Shown here in pieces: positions 1 through 9,060 of a stretch of 64,000 nucleotides of DNA. Where the stretch lies: assembly GCF_027474405.1 (NCBI RefSeq), contig NZ_CP114871.1, forward strand, positions 434,001 to 498,000, in the 5' to 3' direction. Numbering within the stretch: position 1 is the stretch's first letter; each line of letters opens with the position of its first letter. This stretch comes from Caulobacter sp. NIBR2454 (GTDB lineage: Bacteria > Pseudomonadota > Alphaproteobacteria > Caulobacterales > Caulobacteraceae). The notes under the pieces were generated by a model. That model saw only the letters and a program-made list of their open reading frames with translations. It was not told the DNA's origin and ran no database searches. A program made the translations under genes and the position numbers.

Positions 1-28
1 TGACGTGCCTTGTTGCTCTACTGAATCC

Positions 29-67
29 GTCATCCTGAGGAGGCCGAAGGCCGTCTCGAAGGACGCA
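29..67 (+). repeat. Dispersed GTCATCCTGAGGA-type repeat, copy 1
   Basis: The segment starts GTCATCCTGAGGAGG and ends GTCTCGAAGGACGCA. The same two blocks recur near 37.43-37.53 kb, once inverted (37427-37471) and once direct (37494-37534), with different bases between them. It is non-coding in all three places. It looks like a small dispersed intergenic repeat with conserved ends and a variable middle. Confidence 0.6.
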
Positions 68-85
68 AAGGGCTAACCAAACCCG

Positions 86-194
86 CCTCCCTAGGCCTTG
101 TGCCTAGGGTCCCTGTGTCCGCTTCCTCCTCGCCAGCGGTGGGTCAACGCCCTGCCCGCTGAACGAGGGACCCCAGGCACAGGGCCTGGGGAGG
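86..194. repeat. Palindromic interspersed repeat with 29-bp terminal inverted arms, copy 1
   Basis: The left arm (86-114) and right arm (166-194) are inverted copies that I align at about 25 of 29 positions. Each arm is also internally palindromic: CCCTAGG, a short spacer, then CCTAGGG. The left arm recurs identically at 37302-37330, where the whole element is present again (37302-37408). A lone arm lies at 37556-37579. No open reading frame fits inside. It resembles a REP/BIME or MITE-like element; no transposase is seen. Confidence 0.7.
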
Positions 195-279
195 CGAAGC
201 TAAAAGGCTCAGGATGACGAACTCAGAAGCCCTCCCTCTCCCATCAAGAGAGAGGGGGGTGCCGGCCACCAGTCCAGCC

Positions 280-1113
280 TCACGACCCACCATCCGGAGC
301 CGGCGGATCGAAGCGGAAGGGCAGTTTGAAGCTGTACCCGACGCGATCCTTCTCGGCGGCCATGTCCACCTTAAAGAGGCGGCTCAGCGCCAGGGCGGCG
401 GCGTCGAGTTCCGGCGTCACGGACTCGGCGATCAAGCAATCGACGCCGCCGTTCGCGGCGATGGTGCAGGCCAGGACCACACGGCCTTGTCCGGCAGCAG
501 GCTGCAGCCGCGCCCAGTCGGCGGGGGCCGGGCGGTTGAGCCAGGCGACCGGCCGGGTTGCGCCTGCGTCGCCGGCCACCGTCGTGGACGTGGACGAAAC
601 CACCTGCACGACCTGCCAGCCATAGGGGTCCTTTTCGTTGGCCTTGACCCGGAGGATCTGACTGGAGCCGTCGGCCTTGCGAAGTTCGCCCAGACCGTCG
701 GGATAGGGGAGGGAATAAAGCTTCCACAGGCTGAAATGATTGGAGATTTCGCCCAGCCAGCGGCCGCCGTCGGCGAACTCGATCAGGCCCACGCCCTTGG
801 GCGCGCAATAGGCGCCGGACTGTCCGCGATAGGCGCTGACCGGATGCTTGGACTTTTTGCTTCGCTTGACGACGATGCCGACCGAATTGCCCGAAAAAGC
901 GGTGCAGCTGAAATTGATGCCGGCGCGATTGCCCTTAGCGTCAAGGACGGCGTTGGCTTCCGGAGTCCAAGCCGTCTGTTCATAGGTCTCGCGCCACTGG
1001 CGGATCTGCAGCTCTTCAAGGGATTGCGAGACCGCCGCTGTCGGAAACGTCAGACCAGCCGCGAGCATGGCGGCGAAACGTGCCCGCAGGGCCGATATCC
1101 GGGCGTCAGTCAT
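280..1113 (-). CDS. Exported protein with a TonB C-terminal-like domain
   Basis: A protein of 277 residues. The N-terminus has a hydrophobic stretch (about residues 14-29, ending AAVSQS) that could be a signal sequence. The last 90 residues (GRVVLACTIAANGG ... FKLPFRFDPP) have the spacing of a TonB/TolA C-terminal domain: a strand, a conserved Gly-rich turn, a helix containing LDAAALAL, and a final strand. The middle (GAYCAPKGVGLIEFADGGRWLGEI) resembles a segment of the upstream protein. Its start codon overlaps the stop of that gene (ATGACTGA), so the two are probably cotranslated. Function is unknown; a canonical TonB energy transducer is unlikely because no N-terminal membrane anchor plus Pro-rich spacer is seen. 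Confidence 0.7.
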   Translation of the reverse strand: MTDARISALRARFAAMLAAGLTFPTAAVSQSLEELQIRQWRETYEQTAWTPEANAVLDAKGNRAGINFSCTAFSGNSVGIVVKRSKKSKHPVSAYRGQSGAYCAPKGVGLIEFADGGRWLGEISNHFSLWKLYSLPYPDGLGELRKADGSSQILRVKANEKDPYGWQVVQVVSSTSTTVAGDAGATRPVAWLNRPAPADWARLQPAAGQGRVVLACTIAANGGVDCLIAESVTPELDAAALALSRLFKVDMAAEKDRVGYSFKLPFRFDPPAPDGGS

Positions 1114-3490
1114 CGTTCTTGTCCACGAGGATGTAGATATTCTTGGCGTTGGCGATGAGGTGGTCCGACCAGCCCGTGCATCCGCCCTGCGGCACCCGGA
1201 TGGTGGCGTGGGTGCGGTCCGGATAGGTGGCTGTCAGGCGCATGCCGCCCTCCCATGCGCCGGAGCCGGCGTCGCAGAAGCGGGCTTTGTAATACATCCG
1301 ATCGGCGATGGTGCTGGAGGCGACTGTGAAGCTGACCGAGATGCCCTGAGCGTTCTGGGTATTGCTGTTGTCGCCGACCTTCCATCCGTAATTGTTGGTG
1401 AAGGTCAGAATCGTGGGCCCCGCGCCTGACCGTGGTTTGCTGGACGACGCCGACCCGCCGGGCGCCGAAGACGAGATTGAAGACCCGCCGATCGAGCTCG
1501 CCGCCTGCCGTTGCTGAAGCTGAGCCTGCGCCAGGGCGGCCTGCTGACGTTCGCGGGCCGCTCTCAGGCTGTCGGCTCGGGCCTGCGCGGCGCGGGCCGC
1601 TTCCTGCCGTGCGATCTCGGCGCGGCGGGCGGCGTCGGCGTTCTGCTGGTTGCGTGCCGCGTTCTGCTGGGCCGCCTCCGCATTGCGCTGGGCCTGCTGA
1701 CGGTTCAGTTCGGCCTGACGGGCGCGATACTGCGCCTCGATATTGCGCCTCATGGCGTCGGTCTCGGCGCGCTGGTTCTGCATATCGACGGCGGCGCTGG
1801 CGAACTTGCCCTGCAGCTCCTGCATGGCCTGATAGATCGGGTTCACGCCAGAGCCGGAGTCTTCGTCTTCCTCCTCTTGGGCCCGGGCCATCTGACGTTC
1901 GTAATCCCGCTGGGCCTGATAGGCTTGCTCCTGGGCGCGAGCCCGTTCGGCGTCCGCCTGCCTCTGGGCTTCGGCGCGGGCGTTGGCTTCCCGTTGGGCG
2001 GCGGCCTCGGCCAGCCTCAGTTGCCGCGCGGCCTCGGCGGCCTCGCGGCGCGCCAGCTGGATCTCGTCGGTGCGCCGGCCCTCAGCGTAGAAGCACGGCT
2101 CCTCCCCGCCGCCTTCGGCTTGAGGGGTCGCGCAAATGCCGGGGCCGTTGGGCGACTGGCCCAGAAATTCGCCCCGATAGAGGACCCGATTGCCCTCGCC
2201 CAACAGTTCAGCCTCGCCCACGGGGGCAGGGCTGGCGGCGGCGGTCAAGGCCTTGGCCCTGACGATCCGGCGCACCTCGCCATTGGGGCTCAAGCTGACC
2301 AGACGCAGAGGCATATCCGAGTTGGGCTGTTCTTCGATGAAGCTGCGGGCGTCGGGCGAGTAGACGGCGACCCGCGAGTTCTCTCCGCTCCGGCAGCCGC
2401 CGCCCCACGGGATCCACCCCGCGGGGACGACGCTGGGCGCGGGACATTCCGGCGGCAGGGACGGCGCGCGGGTCAGGGTCTCTCGGGTCGGGATGGCGTT
2501 GACCGTCAGGAGACTGCGATAGTTGGTCAACGCGCTCGGAGGAGAGACGCGATAGGTTCCGGCCGGAAAAGCCCCGTCGGCCTTGGCGAGGTCCAGATAG
2601 AGCTGGCCCTGGAAGGCCGGAGGCTGCCCCTCGGTATTACTGGAGAACAGGCTATTGACGCGGGCTCCAGAGGGGAAGGTCAGATCGCCCGCGCTGGGCT
2701 TTCTGTCCTTGAAATCCCCTCGGAATACCCGACCGTCCGGCCAGCGCATTTCGCCATTGCCCGCGCCGCTGGCGTCCAGCGAGGCCGCTCGCATGGCGCC
2801 ATTGGAGAAGATCACCCGTTCGGTGGTCGAAAAGCCGAAGTCCCTAACGCCTAAACCTTTATCCGAAGCCAGGGTGGGCGACGCGACGCCCAGCACACGC
2901 ATCCCGTTGGGATAGCCGGCCTCTCCGGCTCCGCTGGGCATGGGCATGTGGCTGACGGTCGTGCCGCTCACCTCGCCCAGCCAATAGCTGCCGTCGGCAT
3001 AGAGGATCAGGCCCGCCACCTTGGCCGGGGCGTTGTGCGGGTGAAAGCCGCACCATTTGGCCGCGCCACGATACTCCTTGATGTGATGCGGCGGACCACT
3101 GGTGGTCATGCGGAAATCGTGCAGCGCGCCGCAAGCCTTCACCACTTTGGGCGGCATGGTGATCACGGCGCCATGGACCATGGTCTTCTGAGGCGTCCAG
3201 GCAGGATCGGTGAACCGGGCGCGCAGTTGCTCGACGGCCTGGGCCATCGCCGCGCCCTTGACCGTCTGCGGCGCGTCGGCCGGCCAAGGCGTCAGGAAGT
3301 TGCTGAGAGATGCGGAAGGGGCGGCGCCGGCGGCGCTCTGCTCGGCCTCTTCGCCCGGCGCCCTTGGCGCGGCGGCCGTGACGCTCGCTGATCGGGGCGC
3401 CGCCTGCTCCTCCTCCATGACCTGGGCGAGGACGCCCAGCGGGAGCGATACGGCCCCCACCATCGCCAGCAATCCCCACAGCCGCCTCAT
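1106..3490 (-). CDS. Large exported protein with MORN-like strands and a long Ala/Arg/Gln-rich coiled coil
   Basis: A protein of 794 residues starting with a clear signal peptide (MRRLWGLLAMVGAVSLPLGVLA). Residues 150-290 contain short repeats of the kind WPDGRVFRGDF and FPSGARVNS that resemble MORN repeats. Residues about 470-650 are a long charged coiled coil rich in Ala, Glu, Arg and Gln. The C-terminus (from GPTILTFTNNYGWKV) is a separate beta-rich domain with two Cys residues that could pair. It is the first gene of a two-gene unit with the TonB-C-like protein, overlapping by 8 bases. I do not recognise the family; a periplasmic or envelope scaffold is an inference from architecture only. 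Confidence 0.7.
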   Translation of the reverse strand: MRRLWGLLAMVGAVSLPLGVLAQVMEEEQAAPRSASVTAAAPRAPGEEAEQSAAGAAPSASLSNFLTPWPADAPQTVKGAAMAQAVEQLRARFTDPAWTPQKTMVHGAVITMPPKVVKACGALHDFRMTTSGPPHHIKEYRGAAKWCGFHPHNAPAKVAGLILYADGSYWLGEVSGTTVSHMPMPSGAGEAGYPNGMRVLGVASPTLASDKGLGVRDFGFSTTERVIFSNGAMRAASLDASGAGNGEMRWPDGRVFRGDFKDRKPSAGDLTFPSGARVNSLFSSNTEGQPPAFQGQLYLDLAKADGAFPAGTYRVSPPSALTNYRSLLTVNAIPTRETLTRAPSLPPECPAPSVVPAGWIPWGGGCRSGENSRVAVYSPDARSFIEEQPNSDMPLRLVSLSPNGEVRRIVRAKALTAAASPAPVGEAELLGEGNRVLYRGEFLGQSPNGPGICATPQAEGGGEEPCFYAEGRRTDEIQLARREAAEAARQLRLAEAAAQREANARAEAQRQADAERARAQEQAYQAQRDYERQMARAQEEEDEDSGSGVNPIYQAMQELQGKFASAAVDMQNQRAETDAMRRNIEAQYRARQAELNRQQAQRNAEAAQQNAARNQQNADAARRAEIARQEAARAAQARADSLRAARERQQAALAQAQLQQRQAASSIGGSSISSSAPGGSASSSKPRSGAGPTILTFTNNYGWKVGDNSNTQNAQGISVSFTVASSTIADRMYYKARFCDAGSGAWEGGMRLTATYPDRTHATIRVPQGGCTGWSDHLIANAKNIYILVDKNDD

Positions 3491-3590
3491 GTCACCCCCT
3501 TATTGAACGCCGTTCAGGGGTCATAGTGGCAAGCTTGAGCGCGGCCAATGACCCCCAGATGGGGGGTGTTGATTTAGCCGGGCAGCCGCC

Positions 3591-4487
3591 TCAACGGCAC
3601 ATCGTATCCAGGCCGGCCACGTCCCACTCTTGGACGGGAATGGACACGCCGTTGGCTCGCGCGGCGTTCTCCAGCGTGGTGGGCTCGCTCGTCTCACCCG
3701 GCTTCATGTCGGGCGCGTAGAAGGGATCGCGCGTCGCCTGCTCCAGGGTCACGAAGCGCGCCCCCTCCGAACGGTAGACCGCCAGCAGCTGTGGCATCAT
3801 CCGGGCGTCCAGGGCGCCGGCATGCATCAGCAGGACGTAGGGAATCTCGCGCCCCAGCGCCGCCCTGGAGAGGCCGCGATAGTGGGTCAGGCTGGCCTTG
3901 GCGGCCGCTAGATAGCGCGCCTCCAGCGCGGCGACGGCCGCCTCGTCGCCATTGGCCACGCAGCGAGCATAGGGATCGTTCAGCGCCCAGTCGCTGAAGT
4001 CCATGGTCACCCCCGCGATGCGATAGCCGCGCTTGGCCAGCATCCGCCTAGCCTGCGCATGCTGTTCCGGGCTCTTGCCTTCGGCCAAGTACGGATAGCG
4101 CAGCCAGCGCCAGTCCTCATCGCCCATCAACCGCCGCAGCATCGGCTCGTTGCGGACGACGTCGGCCTCGAACTCCGCCACGGAATGATCGTCCAGCCGC
4201 ATGTGCGACCAGGTGTGATTGGCCAGCGGCTGGCCCGCCGCCCGCCACACCGCCAGGGCGGCCGTGGAGTCCGGCTCCCGCTCGGTCTGTACGCCGTTGA
4301 TGAAACCCATCGCTGGCGCCTTCGCATCAGCCAGGGCGGCGATGATCCGCGCCGTCACGCCGACCCGTGTCTCGCCAGGCGGCAGGGCCGCGTGGGCCGG
4401 CAGGTCGTCGAAGGTCATGGCGATCTCCAGCGCCTGAGCCGACCAGGCGCAGAATGAGGCGGCCAGACCCAACAGCAGCCGCCTCAC
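3591..4487 (-). CDS. Polysaccharide deacetylase (carbohydrate esterase family 4 type)
   Basis: A protein of 298 residues with a signal peptide (MRRLLLGLAASFCAWSAQA). NodB-homology motifs are visible: TFDDLP near residue 25 (catalytic and metal Asp), NHTWSH (the HxxxH metal motif), RYPYL, and LLMHAGAL near the end. These enzymes remove N- or O-acetyl groups from chitin, peptidoglycan or xylan. The start overlaps the stop of the SGNH esterase by four bases (ATGA), so the two form a translationally coupled pair. Next to a XynE-like esterase, TonB receptor and xylose-catabolic genes, acetyl-xylan is a plausible substrate. That is inference; peptidoglycan or chitin deacetylase remains possible. 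Confidence 0.8.
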   Translation of the reverse strand: MRRLLLGLAASFCAWSAQALEIAMTFDDLPAHAALPPGETRVGVTARIIAALADAKAPAMGFINGVQTEREPDSTAALAVWRAAGQPLANHTWSHMRLDDHSVAEFEADVVRNEPMLRRLMGDEDWRWLRYPYLAEGKSPEQHAQARRMLAKRGYRIAGVTMDFSDWALNDPYARCVANGDEAAVAALEARYLAAAKASLTHYRGLSRAALGREIPYVLLMHAGALDARMMPQLLAVYRSEGARFVTLEQATRDPFYAPDMKPGETSEPTTLENAARANGVSIPVQEWDVAGLDTMCR

Positions 4488-5728
4488 CGAAACAGTCCCA
4501 GCGGCACGGCGTCGCCCATGAAGCGATAGCCCGCCAGCGACGGGTGCAGGCCGTCATTGTCCAGGTCGGCCCGCAACCGCTCGGGCCGCGCCGGGTCGCG
4601 CATGATGGCGTCAAAATCGATCACCGCGTCGAAGTTTCCGGGTGTGCGAATCCAGCGGTTCACCGCCTGGCGATCGGCCTCGTTGCGGGCGTCTGGATGG
4701 TAATAGGGCGAAGCGCCGTAGGGCAGGATCGTCGCCCCGATCATCTTCAGCCCCCGGGCTCGTCCGCGCTCCACCATCTGGCGATAGGCGCCGATCATCC
4801 GTCGCACCAGGGCGTCATGCTGCTCGGGCGTCGCCGGGGCGTCGCGAGTGAGAGTTCCCAAGTCGTTCACCCCCTCCAGAATGACCGCATACTTCACGCC
4901 GGTCTGGTTCAGCACGTCGCGGTCGAACCGCGCCAGGGCGTTGGGGCCCAGCCCGTCATTGAGTATGCGGTTGCCGCCGATGCCGTGGTTGAGAACGCTC
5001 AGATGCCGCGTGGCCGCCGAGGCCTGCAGTCGCTCCGCCAGCCGGTCGGGCCAGCGCGTATGGGTGTCGGGCGTCACGCCAAATCCGTCGGTGATCGAGT
5101 CGCCGATGATCGCAATGGCCGCCGCTTTCGGCGCCGCCAGTACGTCGATCCCGGCGATCTGGTACCAGTGCGCCACGCGCTTGGCGTCGGGCAGGTCGGC
5201 CTCGCCGACGCGCGCTCCCTTGGCCGTGAACGACGTGGTGCGCGACCCAGGATGACTGGTCTGCACCTTCGGCGCGAGGGGCAGATGATAGGTGATCGTC
5301 AGGTGCGACAGGGCTGGCATGGCCAGGTCCATCGGATCGGATGTGTACTCCGCCCCCGCCGGAATGATGAGGTCGGGTCTCCCATCGAAGGTCAGCGGCC
5401 GGTCGCTGCCAGGTTCGATGGCGGCCGAGCCCAGGGCGACGGTCCGCGCCACATGCACGGCGCTGAACGCCAAGGGCTCGGTCCCAAAGCGGTTGGACAG
5501 CCTTACCCGGAGCTTGGAGCCGCCGATCATCAGCCGCACGATCTGGCGCACCGTGGCGTCGGTCATGTCGGCGGGATCGAGGGCGTTGTGCGGCTCCGGG
5601 ATCTGCTGGGCGCTGGCCCAGGCGCCGACCCATCGAGGCGCGCTCGGGGAGGCGGCGAAGCTGACCGCCGGCGCGCTTGCGAAGCCGGCGGCGGTCAGGG
5701 CGATAAGCGAGCGACGGTCGATGTTCAT
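4484..5728 (-). CDS. SGNH/GDSL-family esterase, XynE-like
   Basis: A protein of 414 residues. I chose the ATG at 5728 because it gives MNIDRRSLIALTAAG, a Tat-like or Sec export signal; an upstream in-frame extension would run through the terminator hairpin. After a 150-residue N-terminal beta-rich region, SGNH blocks follow: GDSITDG (block I, nucleophile Ser), HGIGGNRI (block II Gly), LEGVNDLG (block III Asn) and NDGLHPS (block V Asp and His). This two-part layout matches the XynE-like acylhydrolases I recall from Prevotella xylan clusters. It overlaps the downstream deacetylase gene and follows the TonB receptor, suggesting periplasmic removal of acyl groups from an imported oligosaccharide. 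Confidence 0.8.
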   Translation of the reverse strand: MNIDRRSLIALTAAGFASAPAVSFAASPSAPRWVGAWASAQQIPEPHNALDPADMTDATVRQIVRLMIGGSKLRVRLSNRFGTEPLAFSAVHVARTVALGSAAIEPGSDRPLTFDGRPDLIIPAGAEYTSDPMDLAMPALSHLTITYHLPLAPKVQTSHPGSRTTSFTAKGARVGEADLPDAKRVAHWYQIAGIDVLAAPKAAAIAIIGDSITDGFGVTPDTHTRWPDRLAERLQASAATRHLSVLNHGIGGNRILNDGLGPNALARFDRDVLNQTGVKYAVILEGVNDLGTLTRDAPATPEQHDALVRRMIGAYRQMVERGRARGLKMIGATILPYGASPYYHPDARNEADRQAVNRWIRTPGNFDAVIDFDAIMRDPARPERLRADLDNDGLHPSLAGYRFMGDAVPLGLFR

Positions 5729-5764
5729 GACGGCTCCATTGATCCTTGGATTTGTCTCTCGCCC

Positions 5765-5797
5765 AAGAAAAAACGGCGCACCCGGAAAGGTGCGCCG
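5765..5797 (-). terminator. Intrinsic terminator after the TonB receptor gene
   Basis: On the minus strand a 9-bp perfect GC-rich stem (CGGCGCACC / GGTGCGCCG) with a 6-base loop is followed by TTTTTTCTT. It sits 33 bases after the receptor stop codon and 37 bases before the esterase start. It would end or attenuate transcription between the two genes. Confidence 0.85.
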
Positions 5798-5829
5798 CAA
5801 GGGGAGAGAGTAGGAGGAGGAGAGAGCGG

Positions 5830-8718
5830 CTAGAACTTGCCGCGGATACCGACCAGGAACGTGGTTCCCGGCTTGTAGTAAGTGAACGCGGCGTTGTCGT
5901 ATTCGAAGGTGCTGCGCTGGGCCTCGTTGGTGATGTTGATCACGTCGAAGGTCACGCGCGGCGAGGTCGGCAGCCACTCGAACTCATAGGAGGCCGAGAG
6001 GTCCCACTGACCGCGTTCGTCCGTGCGCAGCTGGGCGACCGGCACGCTGTTCTGGTTCGGGCCCGAGGAGATCTGAGCGTCGTTCCAGACATAGGACAGG
6101 CGGATCGACGCCGGCCCACGCTCGTAGTAGCCCGTGACGTTGTAGGTCCAGGGCGAGATGCCCACGGCCACGGCGGGGGCGCCGGTGCCGCGACCGCGCT
6201 GCTCGATCTTGGTGAGGTTGGCGGTGAAGCCCGCGCCATTGAGCAGGAAGTCCAGCGGCTGGACCCAGGTCACTTCCGCGCCGTCGATCGTCAGGATGCC
6301 GTTGGCGTTGATCTGCTGCGTCACGGTGACCGTGGCGGCGTCGGGGCCGCCGCGGTTGGTGATCGCCTGCTGCTGCAGCTGGGTCAGCTGGTCATAGGGA
6401 ACGCCGAGCTGGTTGAAGGGGATCGTGGTGTTCCCCTGCACCGTGAAGCCGGTGATTTCCTTGGTGAACAGCGCGACGCCGATATAGCCCTCGCCGCCGG
6501 TGTAATACTCGCCGCCGATGTCGAAGTTGTTCGAGATATACGGCTGTATCGCCGGATTGCCCTGGGTGGCGTTCTGCGCCGAAGGATCGCTGAACACCGT
6601 GCCCGGCAGCATGGCGCTGGGGTTGGCGCGGGTGAGGGTCCGTGACGCCGCGAAACGCAGGTTGATGTTGTCGCGCACGGCCCAGACCGCGTTGAACGCC
6701 GGCAGGAAGCCGTCGTAGTCGGTCTCGCTGGACAGGAACGACAGCACGCCGTTCACGGTCTGCGGCCCTTCGATCAGCTGGTTGGTATCGTAATAGCGGA
6801 CGCCGGCGTTGAAGCGCAGGTCGCGTTCCAGCACCTGGGTCGTGCCGTTGACCTCGATGTAGGCGCCCTTGGTCTTTTCGCCGACTTCACCCGACGCGGC
6901 GCCCGTCGCGGCCGAGGCCGTGAAGGGAGCGGCGCCGTTGTAGGCGTCGAACTGCGCCGTATCCAGGATGCGACGGTCGAAGGTGATGAAGTTCGTAGGG
7001 CCGGGGACGATGAAGCCGGCCAGGGCCGACTGCGGGATCAGCGACCCGGCCGCGCCGTTGCAGGGCAGAGCCGGGGTCGGCAGGGCCCCGGTGGGCGTGA
7101 TGCCGCCGCCGCCGCAAACCGCCTGTTGCCAGCGTGCGCTGTTGTCGAGGGCGGTGATGGTCCGGCCGATGTCGTCATAGGAGACGCCAGCGCGGATGTT
7201 CATGCCCAGTTCGTCGCCGATGGTCAGGTCGAAGCGGGCGCCCTTGCCCGACGTCACGCGCTTTTCGTTCTGGATGTTCGTGCGGCCGCCGGCCCACATC
7301 CAGCCCGCGTTCGGATCGTTCAGGTTCAGGGCGCTCTTGATCGACGGATACTGGCCGCCGGTGTTGTCGTACTCCACCGTCGTGAAGGGCGAGTTGATCA
7401 GGATGGTGGGCGCTTCGCGGAAGAACACGCTGCGGCTCAGATTGGCCTGGCCGTCCAGGCGCAGCCAGTCGTTGATCTTCCAGGTGCCGCCGGGATTAAA
7501 GTTATAGAACTCCACCTCTTCGTCGTACGGGCGATACTCGAGGAAGAACTGCGAGTTGAGGAAGGTGCCCTTGGTGGCGACGTTGTTGCTGTCCACCTGC
7601 ACGCCGACGGGAATCATGCCGTTCGAGTTACGAACGATCCAGTTCATGTCGATGCGTTCGAACTCCCGGTTCGCCTTCCCGTAGAGGGTGTCGAAATAGA
7701 AGTTCAGATCGTCATTGGGCCGCCATTCCAGGGACAGCAGGGCGGAGTCGCGATCACGCTTGCCCTCGCTGACCATGTCACGGCCCAGGCGCGGGATCAG
7801 CGCGTCGCTGAGCTGGACCAGGGTCGTGCCCGGGTTCAGGCCGGCCAGGGTCGAGGTGGTGATCGCTGAGCCTGGAACCAGACCATTGCTGGTCACGCCG
7901 GCCGGCACCGTGGTGGCGAAGTTGAAGCCGTTGCCGCCGTTGGTGTTGCACCCCGGGCAGGCGAGGTTGGCGTTGCTCCAGCCGATGGTCTCGAAGCCCT
8001 CGGTGCGGCTCTTGGAGCGCACCAGGGCCACGCCGGCCAGGACGCCGACCTCGCCGATGCCGGTCTCCCAGGTGTCGCTGACGATCAGCGAGCCGCGCGG
8101 GCTGAACTTCTCGGCGATGTCGTTGTAGCCGCCTTGGAAGGAGTAGGTGATCTGACGATCATTGTAGTCGAACGGACGCGCGCTGCGCATGTTGACCACG
8201 CCGGCGACGCCGCCTTCAACCGTGCTGGCGACGGGCGTCTTGTTCACATCCAGGCGGGTGAACAGTTCAGTGGGGAACAGGTCGAGGTCGACTTCCCGGT
8301 TCTGGTTCTGCGAGTCGGTGCGGCCCGAGGAGGCGACGGCGATCTGCGAGCCGTTCAACAGCACCTTGGTGAAGTTGGTCCCCAGACCGCGGACCGAGAT
8401 GTTCAGGCCTTCGCCGTTGATCTCGCGGGTCAGCTGAACGCCAGGAACCCGGTTCAGGGATTCAGCCAGGTTCAGGTCGGGGAACTTGCCGATGTCCTCG
8501 GCGAAAATGGAGTCGCTGAAGCCGACCGATTCGCGCTTGGCGTTAGTCGAGCTGATCAGAGAGCCGCGGAAGCCGGTGACCACGACCTCCTCGACCGTCG
8601 CGTCGTCCGCCGGCGCGGTCTGTGCGAAAGCGACGGAGGTCAGACCCCCGCTGAGGAAGGTGGCGCCCAGCAAAGCCGCCTTGGCGCGCGCAATTATCCT
8701 GCGGTTTGAAATACGCAT
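5830..8718 (-). CDS. TonB-dependent outer-membrane receptor (Xanthomonas/Caulobacter type), probable glycan transporter
   Basis: A protein of 962 residues. The ATG at 8718 is preceded by AAGGGGA and gives a signal peptide ending SVAFAQ. A TonB-box-like stretch (VEEVVVTG) follows, then the plug domain (IAEDIGKFPDLNLAESLNRVPGVQ; RGLGTNFTKVLLNG) and a long beta-barrel ending in Phe (FLVGIRGKF), typical of outer-membrane proteins. Receptors of this class import oligosaccharides or other large ligands in Caulobacter. It is divergent from a LacI regulator, and a palindromic operator shared with the xylX promoter lies in its upstream region. The likely substrate is a xylose-containing oligosaccharide, inferred from neighbours. 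An in-frame ATG 93 bases upstream is less likely because it has no signal sequence. Confidence 0.9.
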   Translation of the reverse strand: MRISNRRIIARAKAALLGATFLSGGLTSVAFAQTAPADDATVEEVVVTGFRGSLISSTNAKRESVGFSDSIFAEDIGKFPDLNLAESLNRVPGVQLTREINGEGLNISVRGLGTNFTKVLLNGSQIAVASSGRTDSQNQNREVDLDLFPTELFTRLDVNKTPVASTVEGGVAGVVNMRSARPFDYNDRQITYSFQGGYNDIAEKFSPRGSLIVSDTWETGIGEVGVLAGVALVRSKSRTEGFETIGWSNANLACPGCNTNGGNGFNFATTVPAGVTSNGLVPGSAITTSTLAGLNPGTTLVQLSDALIPRLGRDMVSEGKRDRDSALLSLEWRPNDDLNFYFDTLYGKANREFERIDMNWIVRNSNGMIPVGVQVDSNNVATKGTFLNSQFFLEYRPYDEEVEFYNFNPGGTWKINDWLRLDGQANLSRSVFFREAPTILINSPFTTVEYDNTGGQYPSIKSALNLNDPNAGWMWAGGRTNIQNEKRVTSGKGARFDLTIGDELGMNIRAGVSYDDIGRTITALDNSARWQQAVCGGGGITPTGALPTPALPCNGAAGSLIPQSALAGFIVPGPTNFITFDRRILDTAQFDAYNGAAPFTASAATGAASGEVGEKTKGAYIEVNGTTQVLERDLRFNAGVRYYDTNQLIEGPQTVNGVLSFLSSETDYDGFLPAFNAVWAVRDNINLRFAASRTLTRANPSAMLPGTVFSDPSAQNATQGNPAIQPYISNNFDIGGEYYTGGEGYIGVALFTKEITGFTVQGNTTIPFNQLGVPYDQLTQLQQQAITNRGGPDAATVTVTQQINANGILTIDGAEVTWVQPLDFLLNGAGFTANLTKIEQRGRGTGAPAVAVGISPWTYNVTGYYERGPASIRLSYVWNDAQISSGPNQNSVPVAQLRTDERGQWDLSASYEFEWLPTSPRVTFDVINITNEAQRSTFEYDNAAFTYYKPGTTFLVGIRGKF

Positions 8719-9060
8719 GTTTCGTCCCCTTGTGCGCGCTCTGAGGCGCTTCTTGTTTATGCGGGCCGGCCCGAAGCCTTGGTTTCCCTGCGCTTCCGCT
8801 CGCCACACCAAGGCCTCTGCAAGCCCTCGGTAATGGTACCGGTCACATCAAAATCGGTACTAGGTCAGGTCTCGGATGTCAAGTTGGTCTAACAGTGTGC
8901 AATCCAGTGGTCAGACCATAGGGCTTGCGGTTCCGTTCGCTTCGTGGTTCTGGTCTGATCAAGAAGTCTTCCGAAAGGTCCGCCTTGCGCGTCCCGCCCA
9001 GGAAGCGAGAAAAGCGGGGAGGGGCCGGCGATCGTCGGCGCCTTCGAGTCGGAGGAACAC
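8719..9060. other. Divergent control region between the TonB receptor and LacI regulator
   Basis: 342 bases without a gene. It contains the receptor leader with its ribosome-binding site, the LacI-type operator at 8834-8847, a second possible half-site near 8854-8861 (ATCGGTAC), and the GGAGG ribosome-binding site of the regulator at 9051-9055. I could not assign -35 and -10 boxes with confidence. Confidence 0.5.
8834..8847. promoter_or_regulatory. Candidate LacI-family operator upstream of the TonB receptor
   Basis: The sequence TGGTACCGGTCACA shares the 10-mer TGGTACCGGT with the reverse complement of the site in front of xylX (10150-10163). A central CpG in a palindrome is typical of LacI-family operators. 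It lies 116 bases upstream of the receptor start codon and is placed to control the receptor, the regulator, or both. Confidence 0.6.
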
